Origin: Gammaproteobacteria bacterium
GTDB lineage: Bacteria; Pseudomonadota; Gammaproteobacteria; Pseudomonadales; Azotimanducaceae
NCBI GenBank assembly: GCA_028821405.1
Contig: JAPPGK010000056.1
Location: 62,001-126,000, forward strand
Reading direction: 5' to 3'
Length of the DNA: 64,000 bases
The notes beneath the pieces are model-generated. The model had not been told where the DNA came from, searched no databases, and worked only from the letters and a program-made list of their open reading frames with translations. A program made the position numbers and the translations under genes. This document shows positions 45,306 to 51,263 of this stretch, piece by piece (position 1 is the first letter of the stretch; each line of letters begins with the position of its first letter).

Positions 45306-45703
45306 CCCCGCCCGAGCCGGATCGCCGCGGACGGCGAACGACTCCCCCGACCCGGGATGTGTGGCCTATCCGCCTGCTCGTCGTTGCGATTCTGCCGGCT
45401 TTGGCCCTAGCCGCCGAGACCGACACCGACACCGGCCTCGTCACGACGCCCGGCTGGGAAGATGTCCGCGCCCACTGCGGCGGCTGCCACGCCTACAGCG
45501 TCGTCACGAACCAACGTGCCAACCGGGACGCCTGGCGCGACATGATCCGCTGGATGCAGCGCACCCAGAACCTCTGGCAGATCCCGGACGAGACCGAGAC
45601 CCGGATCCTCGACTACCTCGCCGAGAACTACGGACCCGACGAGGCAGTGCGGCAGCGACGGGCGCCGATTGCCGAGGCGTTGATGCCACCGCGGGACGGT
45701 TGA
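45302..45703 (+). CDS. Monohaem c-type cytochrome (SorB-like)
   Basis: A 133-residue protein with a hydrophobic leader (IRLLVVAILPALALA) and one haem motif, CGGCH at 59-63; Met85 (WMQRTQNLW) is a candidate sixth ligand. It starts within the stop of the sulfite oxidase-like gene, so it is its likely electron acceptor. The ILDYLAENYGPDEAV ending is typical of small cytochromes bound to molybdoenzymes. The gap to the next gene is 94 bp. Confidence 0.83.
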   Translation: MTPPEPDRRGRRTTPPTRDVWPIRLLVVAILPALALAAETDTDTGLVTTPGWEDVRAHCGGCHAYSVVTNQRANRDAWRDMIRWMQRTQNLWQIPDETETRILDYLAENYGPDEAVRQRRAPIAEALMPPRDG

Positions 45704-45797
45704 CGACCGATCTGGCACACGCCCCACTTGAGAACGCACGACGGCACCATCCGCCACGATTAACCCGGGCAACAGCAGCAGCAACAGGAGCAAGAGT

Positions 45798-46295
45798 ATG
45801 GAGAAGCTAACGACAGGGGACGATTTCCCGAACCTGACGCTGAACCTGGCAGACGGCGGCACCCTCGAGCTACCCAGGGACATCGACACCAAATTCGCGA
45901 TTGTGCTGTTCTATCGAGGCCACTGGTGACCCTACTGCATCCGCCTTCTGGCTGGATACGGAGAGCGCCGTGTCGCGTTCGCAGAACAAGGGTCAAGCAT
46001 ATTCGCGGCCGCCGTTGATACCCGAGATCAAGCTCTCAAAGTCGCCGGACCACTTGGGTTCCCCATCGCATACGGGGTGACGCGCGAACACGCAGATTTG
46101 CTTGGCGCGTGGTGGGAAGAACAGCGCGAGTTCATACAACCGAGCGAATTCCTCTTGACCCGCAACGGCAAGGTTCAGATGTCCACCTACAGCAATTCGC
46201 CGATTGGAAGGATGGACCCGGCCGAGATGCTCACGCTGCTAACAATGGTGAATTCCCGAAACAATAGGGGAAACAACAGGGGAAAAAAAAGCTAG
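45798..46295 (+). CDS. Peroxiredoxin-like thioredoxin-fold protein with in-frame TGA, candidate selenoprotein
   Basis: A 165-residue redoxin read through an in-frame TGA at 45927-45929. ATG 45798 has AGGAG seven bases before it. The protein opens with EKLTTGDDFPNLTLNL, then KFAIVLFYRGHW, the TGA at residue 44, and PYCIRLLAGYG with Cys47. In the common Cys-type homologs this spot reads GHWCPYC, so the TGA stands exactly at the first active-site cysteine, giving Sec-x-x-Cys. The rest continues in frame for 118 codons with normal redoxin text (FAAAVDTRDQALKVAGPLGFPIAYGV, FLLTRNGKVQ), without further damage. The stop at 46293 follows a repetitive NNRGNNRGKKS tail. The alternative is a recent nonsense mutation. 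sel genes are not in the window. Confidence 0.75.
45956..45973 (+). promoter_or_regulatory. SECIS-like hairpin downstream of the TGA codon
   Basis: ATACGG, loop AGAGCG, CCGTGT form a 6-bp stem (one U-G pair) with a G as the second loop base, 34 bases after the TGA, inside the 16-37-base window usually quoted for bacterial SECIS elements. A competing hairpin at 45939-45957 (ATCCGCC, loop TTCT, GGC, a bulged T, GGAT) also exists but lacks a G early in its loop. Both are predictions by eye. Confidence 0.45.
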
Positions 46296-46434
46296 CAGGC
46301 TGCGTTCGCCGCCGCAATGGTGGAAGCGGTTCGCCGGCAATACCTGCGGTTGACTGATCGCTTCATCCCGCAGGTCGCGGTCTTGCCGTTGGGTCATTGG
46401 CGGTTGGTCCGAGGTTGGCGCGCGGACCGGGCCG

Positions 46435-47430
46435 TCAGTCGACGTCGGGCGATTCGTCCTCGAGTGCCAATGCCGCCCGCTCCTGCGCCCGTGCACCGCG
46501 CAGGGTGTTGAACATCGAGTAGTTGCCCTCGTGGCAGGCGTACTCGTACATCTTCGACTCGGTCTTCGGCCAAGGCATCTCGCCGGTGTAGGGTGCGGTG
46601 CGATTGGGGTCGTGCACGGTGAACCGGTACAGCAGGCTGTCTCTGGTCAAGGGTGAGAACCGCTCAACAACCCTCCTTCCCTGATCCGGCACCCCTGGCG
46701 AGGAAAAGAAATTGGTGGTCTCGACGACCAGCGTATCGTCCTCCCACCAGCCGATGGAGTCCCCCGCCAGCGAGCGCATGTCGTCCGGCAGGTGTTCCGC
46801 ATTCAATCGCGCTACGCGAGCCCAATGCATCCATTCGATGAGGATCATCACGTGATCGTCGGTCTGCACGATGGTCTTGATGTTGTTGTAGACCACCGGC
46901 AGCGCCGGAATCGTGACGTGCCCGAGGTAGAGGCACCGATCCTGCAGGTTGAGTCCTTCGGGATTGTCGAACCGGCCGGGACGTTCTTGCGGGTTCGCTT
47001 GCGATGCCCGCCACCGCGCGATTGCCGCTTCGGAGGGTGGGGGAATCTGCCCGCTGGGGGGATCGACGATGATCGATGTGGGAATCTTGCCACCGATCTC
47101 GAACATCCGGAGCCCCTGGTCGAACCAGACCGGATCGTAGCTGCGGGCGTCCACGTTGGCCCCTTTCGGCGGCGGCCCGCGGTTCGGGTCCCGGTCCCGC
47201 ATGCTGTTCTGGTACCGGCGGACCGCGCCGTCTTCCCACTGGGCAGCGGCTTCGGCGTCGATGTAGCGCGGAGCTTCCGCCCCGCCACGACGGGTGTACG
47301 GGGTTAGCGTCGCGATGTCGTAGCGACCGGAGAAGTCGGGTTTGCCCGAGGCCGTGCGCGGGAACTCCTCAGGTCCGGCCAACGCCGGCAATGCCAAGGC
47401 ACCTACCAGCGAAACCACCAGGCCCTTCAT
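46435..47430 (-). CDS. Secreted protein of unknown function with FSGRYD...CHEGNY signature
   Basis: A 331-residue exported protein (signal MKGLVVSLVGALALPALA). It has the features of a common proteobacterial family without an assigned role: KPDFSGRYDIATLTPY near the start, a pattern of ..TSIIVDPPSGQIPPPSEAA, GDSIGWWEDDTLVVETTNF, and the C-terminal YEYACHEGNYSMFNTLRGARAQE. One loop carries a PEGLNLQDRCLY segment. It ends the long minus-strand run of genes and is separated by 61 bp from the enoyl-CoA hydratase. I do not know the function. Confidence 0.75.
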   Translation of the reverse strand: MKGLVVSLVGALALPALAGPEEFPRTASGKPDFSGRYDIATLTPYTRRGGAEAPRYIDAEAAAQWEDGAVRRYQNSMRDRDPNRGPPPKGANVDARSYDPVWFDQGLRMFEIGGKIPTSIIVDPPSGQIPPPSEAAIARWRASQANPQERPGRFDNPEGLNLQDRCLYLGHVTIPALPVVYNNIKTIVQTDDHVMILIEWMHWARVARLNAEHLPDDMRSLAGDSIGWWEDDTLVVETTNFFSSPGVPDQGRRVVERFSPLTRDSLLYRFTVHDPNRTAPYTGEMPWPKTESKMYEYACHEGNYSMFNTLRGARAQERAALALEDESPDVD

Positions 47431-47491
47431 GACCCACCCCCTGTGTTCGTCGACCCCCGTTCACACTCGCATACCCGGCCGACCCGTGCCA

Positions 47492-48316
47492 TCAGTACCC
47501 CTTGAAGTCCGTTTCCCTGCGGTCGGCGAACGCTCGCATCCCTTCGATCGAGTCCTTCGACAGTCCGACCACCGGTATGGCGGATTCCGACCATTGCATC
47601 GCCGTATCGAAATCCATGTGCGCGGTGCGCAAGGCGAGCATCTTGCCGAGTTTTTGCGCGATCGGCGGCCCGGCTTCGACTTCGAGCGCGAGTTCCATGG
47701 TCTTGGCCTCGAGTTCATCGGGTTCCACGAGGTAGTTGGTGAGCCCCGACTCGTGGGCCTCTTCGGCACTCATGAACCGCCCGGTCATCATCAACTCCAT
47801 GGCCTTGCGCCAACCGAGGATCTTCGGCAGCGACCAGAATCCGCCGAGGTCCGCAAAGACCCCCCGCTTGACGTAGGCCACCTGGTAACGAGCCGCGGTC
47901 GAACCGACGGCGAGGTCGCAGTGGCTTGCGAGGTCGAAACCGGCGCCGACGCAGGGGCCGTTGATCATGGCGATCACCGGTACTTCGAGACGCCGGAAGG
48001 CGATGTAGGTCTCGGTCTCGTTGCGGAAGTTCAGCCGATAGCCCTCCGGGTCGGGGCCCGCGTCGGGCGGTGGCGGTTCGCGGTCCGGGTTGGCCGCGCC
48101 GCCCATGTCCATGCCGGCGCAGAACCCGCGCCCGGCACCGGTGATGACGACACACCGCACGGTGCGGTCGAAGCGCGCATCGACGAAGATCTCCCACAAC
48201 TGGCGGAGCAACGGGAACGTCAACGCGTTCAGCTTGTTGGGGCGGTTGAGCGTCACCCAAAGGATGCCGTCCTTCTCGCCGCGACGTTCGGTCAGTACAA
48301 GGTTCTCGTCGGACAT
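47492..48316 (-). CDS. Enoyl-CoA hydratase/isomerase family protein
   Basis: A 274-residue crotonase-fold enzyme. The two oxyanion-hole segments are visible, GAGRGFCAGMDMGG and MINGPCVGAGFDLASHCDL, followed by FADLGGFWSLPKILG. Helical C-terminal trimerisation region present. The substrate may be a beta-oxidation or aromatic/steroid-chain intermediate given the neighbouring Rieske oxygenase; this is inference. A 60-bp gap separates it from the membrane protein upstream. Confidence 0.87.
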   Translation of the reverse strand: MSDENLVLTERRGEKDGILWVTLNRPNKLNALTFPLLRQLWEIFVDARFDRTVRCVVITGAGRGFCAGMDMGGAANPDREPPPPDAGPDPEGYRLNFRNETETYIAFRRLEVPVIAMINGPCVGAGFDLASHCDLAVGSTAARYQVAYVKRGVFADLGGFWSLPKILGWRKAMELMMTGRFMSAEEAHESGLTNYLVEPDELEAKTMELALEVEAGPPIAQKLGKMLALRTAHMDFDTAMQWSESAIPVVGLSKDSIEGMRAFADRRETDFKGY

Positions 48317-48376
48317 GGTTCCCCCTCTCTATGGAGGTCCAAGTCTAACCGCTAAGGTCGGGCGTCGCAGATTGCG

Positions 48377-49051
48377 TCACATGAGTCCGAGAACCGTGTA
48401 GTCGCCGTCGACGATCAGTCGAATGGCGACGTAGATACCCAGGAGCGGGATCAATACCCAGGGCGAATCCGGCACGACGATGAAGCCGAACACCTCCCCG
48501 GGACGCAACCGCTGGTGACGCTTCGCGACGAAGAAGCTCACCACATAGACGGTTGACACGTAGACCCACTGCCAGAACAACATGGCGGCGAGGATGCCCG
48601 CCACGACCGCCGGCAGGAACCCGACGGTGAAGGTCGCGTACAACACCAGCGTCGGAACGGGCGTGAAGTAGCCGTTCGCGATATCGCAGTTGAAGCCGAA
48701 GGTGCCTCGGTCCACATAGGATTCGTCGTACACGGAATAGGCGCCCCACGCATCGGCCCACAGGGTCGGCGACAACGGCCGTGCCAGCGACACCTTCGCC
48801 AACAGAAACTCGACGATCGGCGATCTGCCCGACTCCTCGTGTCGTGCGCGCCAATGTGTGCTGCGCTGCTCGATGTAGTCCCGCTTGTGGAACAGGCAGA
48901 TTTCCCAATAGCTGATCATCAGGTTGGTCGAAAAGAAGACCGCGAACACCACGTAGAGCGCATCGAGGTCCGCGTGGTAATTCAGACGCGTCAATACCCC
49001 GATCAGGGTGAGGGCGACGATGAAGAGAACCGAGAATAGCCAGACAGGCAT
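48377..49051 (-). CDS. Integral membrane protein of unknown function
   Basis: A 224-residue protein with about five transmembrane segments (LFSVLFIVALTLIGVL, LYVVFAVFFSTNLMISYW, LVLYATFTVGFLPAVVAGILA, VYVSTVYVVSFFVA and PWVLIPLLGIYVAIRLIV). Conserved-looking polar patch LFHKRDYIEQR. It starts seven bases after the Rieske oxygenase stop and is co-transcribed with it. I do not recognise the family; a role alongside the oxygenase, for example as a lipid-binding or anchoring partner, is only suggested by adjacency. Confidence 0.7.
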   Translation of the reverse strand: MPVWLFSVLFIVALTLIGVLTRLNYHADLDALYVVFAVFFSTNLMISYWEICLFHKRDYIEQRSTHWRARHEESGRSPIVEFLLAKVSLARPLSPTLWADAWGAYSVYDESYVDRGTFGFNCDIANGYFTPVPTLVLYATFTVGFLPAVVAGILAAMLFWQWVYVSTVYVVSFFVAKRHQRLRPGEVFGFIVVPDSPWVLIPLLGIYVAIRLIVDGDYTVLGLM

Positions 49052-49057
49052 TCGAAT

Positions 49058-50107
49058 CTATGCCGAGGCCGACGTCGAGAGCGCTTGATCCGGCTCGGGG
49101 TAGAACTGCGTGCAGTAGCGGCGGAACTTGAGTATCTCGCCGTCCGCCTCGTTGAGCAGCGGGTACTCCCGGTAGGCCTTGTTCTCCCAGATCATGAAGT
49201 CGTTCTCGATGTTCTTCTTGAACTCGTACATCACGAGCGGAAGCATGACTCGCTCGCGCAGTCGCCTCGGCAACCGGTTCAATCCCTTGATGCCGCCGTC
49301 GTTCAGCGCCTGCACCTTGGCGGACACCAGGATGTCAACGCGGTCACCGTCCATCGGCGTCGCAAGAAACCAATTCCGGGTGCGCGCACCGAGCGACCTC
49401 GACACGGTATCCACGAACAGAAACCCGAGGCCCCAGATCTGAACTTCCGCTTCCAGTTCGTTCTCGACACGCCGGAGCAGCGGGTGGTGGTAGCGGCCGT
49501 CGAACCGAAAGTCCGTCTTGAAACACGGTCCATCGATGTCGATCTTGCCGCTGTGCGCGACGCCATCGAAACCATGAAGGAACGACAGGTGACCGAGGTC
49601 GATCACGTTCTCGCTGGTCTCCTGCGGATGGGTCCTGACGGAATAGACGTGGGTCAGCGTCTCGGTCCACCCCGCCTCGTCCATGGCCGGCAATCGCCAC
49701 GCGGGCTCGGTTCCCCGTTCGTCGAAATACCCGAATACGAAACCGTTGATCTCTTCGCACGGAAAGACACGCAGCCGGCACGCCGGATTGGGTTCGGCGA
49801 ATGGTGTCGAGACGCATGCACCGGTGGTGTCGTACGTGAAGCCGTGAAACGGACAGACGAGATTGCCATTCCTGACCGTGCCACCGGACTCCGGGGCTAG
49901 CTTGGCACCGAGGTGCGGACAATACGCATTCGCGAGGCAGACCCTGCCGCCCTCGTCCCGCCAGGCGATCGCCGGCTCACCAAGCCACTGCCGTGATACC
50001 AGCCTCCCAACGGGCAGGTTCTTCGACAGTTCGAAGAAAAACCAGCCACGCGGAAAGGGCGTGAACGGAAACCGCCCGTTGGCCCCGTTTGCCGCACCGT
50101 TGTTCAC
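49058..50107 (-). CDS. Rieske-type oxygenase (aromatic-ring/steroid class)
   Basis: A 349-residue non-haem iron oxygenase. The Rieske centre is CPHLGAKLAPESGG...LVCPFHGF (Cys63, His65, Cys85, His88) and the mononuclear iron site ENVIDLGHLSFLHGF (Asp170, His173, His178). The sequence PRGWFFFELS before the Rieske domain is typical of the KshA/Neverland cholesterol-7-desaturase branch. GTG 50107 is used; a TTG at 50164 would add 19 residues with no homology. With the adjacent membrane protein and enoyl-CoA hydratase it may act on a sterol-like or hydrophobic substrate, which is inference. Confidence 0.85.
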   Translation of the reverse strand: MNNGAANGANGRFPFTPFPRGWFFFELSKNLPVGRLVSRQWLGEPAIAWRDEGGRVCLANAYCPHLGAKLAPESGGTVRNGNLVCPFHGFTYDTTGACVSTPFAEPNPACRLRVFPCEEINGFVFGYFDERGTEPAWRLPAMDEAGWTETLTHVYSVRTHPQETSENVIDLGHLSFLHGFDGVAHSGKIDIDGPCFKTDFRFDGRYHHPLLRRVENELEAEVQIWGLGFLFVDTVSRSLGARTRNWFLATPMDGDRVDILVSAKVQALNDGGIKGLNRLPRRLRERVMLPLVMYEFKKNIENDFMIWENKAYREYPLLNEADGEILKFRRYCTQFYPEPDQALSTSASA

Positions 50108-50182
50108 TTTCTGCGCCCCGACAGCAACAGGATCGATGCTAGTGTCGCCACGCCACAACGGCAAATCCGGCGACGGGGTGTA

Positions 50183-51193
50183 TTAATTTGAAAACCGGCC
50201 CTGGAACCGCTGGCCCGCGCCTTCAAGAGCCCGCCGGACGTCCGTCCAGGACACCAGCTTGAAGTTCTGGTTTCCGCCGGGGTTGTCGCCATCCTGAACG
50301 ACCAGCAAGCCCTCGGGGAATCCGGGCAGCGGCGTCGATGTCACCGCAATCCCGTCGGTGTCGGAGGTCTCGTCGATGTCCGGATGGTCGCCCACTCGAA
50401 ACGAACCAAGGTGGGTACCCGACGTGGCGTCGTACGCGGCATAGCTGTTGTCGCCCTGGCTGGACACCATCAGATAACGTTTATCCTGCGTACGGTACAA
50501 CGCCAAACCCTCGACGTCTGCGGTCAACACGCCGTCGTCGATGGCGGCGAACGAGACCAATTGCGCCGGGCGTCCGGGATCGGCGTCCAAACGCCACACG
50601 CCATAGCCTTCTTCACCGACGTACAGCAGTCCCTTCTCGTCGTCGGCGACGCATCCTTCCGGCTGCGTTTGGGTGCGCCAGCGCCGTGCCTCAACAAGGG
50701 AATAGTCTTCCCGCAGCTCGAACTGCACGAAGAGCCCGTCCTTGCCGTTCAACACCACCCAAGGTCGGAGCCGACCATCCAGGTACATGCAGATGCCGTA
50801 CGGTTCATCAACGACGGGCTCGCCGCGCCCCACGACGCCCAGACGACCGGTGTCGTGCGCCAGTTCAAGAACGACGATCTCATTCGGCGCCCGGGCACTG
50901 GCGACGACGACGGTCAGATTGTCCCGCCCCCATGCGCCGGTGCGCAGGTCCACGTTGTTGAGGTTGCCTGCCGGGAGATACTGCACCTGCTTCCCGGCCA
51001 GATCGTAGACCACGAGCCCCGAACGCTTGTCGGTCGCGACCACGAGGCTCCGTTCCGGGTGGCGGGGGTGGATCCAGATCGCCGGGTCGTCGGCGGCATC
51101 GCCCCCACTGGGCACCGGCTCGGTCTCGACGCGAGGGGGTACCCAAGGATGGCCATCTCCCTGGCCGTCGCAACCTCCAAGGCCGAACAACAA
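50183..51193 (-). CDS. Beta-propeller phytase (3-phytase) lipoprotein, start uncertain
   Basis: A 336-residue phytase with the BPP signature: ADDPAIWIHPRHPERSLVVATDKRSGLVVYDLAGK, DEPYGICMYLDG, PEGCVADDEKGLLYVGEEGYGVWRL and ADVEGLALYRT, supplying the acidic calcium sites. A lipobox-like LGGC precedes a Gly/Asp linker. The obvious start is TTG 51193; in frame with it the leader extends upstream (GAWCCLALLFGLGGC) to near 51248, with no ATG or GTG. A CTG start there, overlapping the end of the TonB gene region, would give a normal lipoprotein leader. It follows the TonB receptor, with which it probably forms a phytate-use operon. Confidence 0.84.
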   Translation of the reverse strand: MLFGLGGCDGQGDGHPWVPPRVETEPVPSGGDAADDPAIWIHPRHPERSLVVATDKRSGLVVYDLAGKQVQYLPAGNLNNVDLRTGAWGRDNLTVVVASARAPNEIVVLELAHDTGRLGVVGRGEPVVDEPYGICMYLDGRLRPWVVLNGKDGLFVQFELREDYSLVEARRWRTQTQPEGCVADDEKGLLYVGEEGYGVWRLDADPGRPAQLVSFAAIDDGVLTADVEGLALYRTQDKRYLMVSSQGDNSYAAYDATSGTHLGSFRVGDHPDIDETSDTDGIAVTSTPLPGFPEGLLVVQDGDNPGGNQNFKLVSWTDVRRALEGAGQRFQGRFSN

Positions 51194-51263
51194 GGCAAGG
51201 CAACACCACGCCCCGAGAGCCGTGCCCTGGCTCAGGTGACGATTTGGCCGGGCGACCAGAGAG

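Noticed and set aside
45939-45957. First hairpin after the TGA as the SECIS
   Set aside because: It has a bulged T and correct distance, but the 4-base loop TTCT contains no G in its first two positions, so the next hairpin fits the rules better; kept only as an alternative.
46077-46295. Small independent gene beginning at a GTG downstream of the TGA
   Set aside because: Its sequence is the continuation of the redoxin reading frame, with no ribosome site at 46077; the simpler reading is one 165-residue selenoprotein gene.
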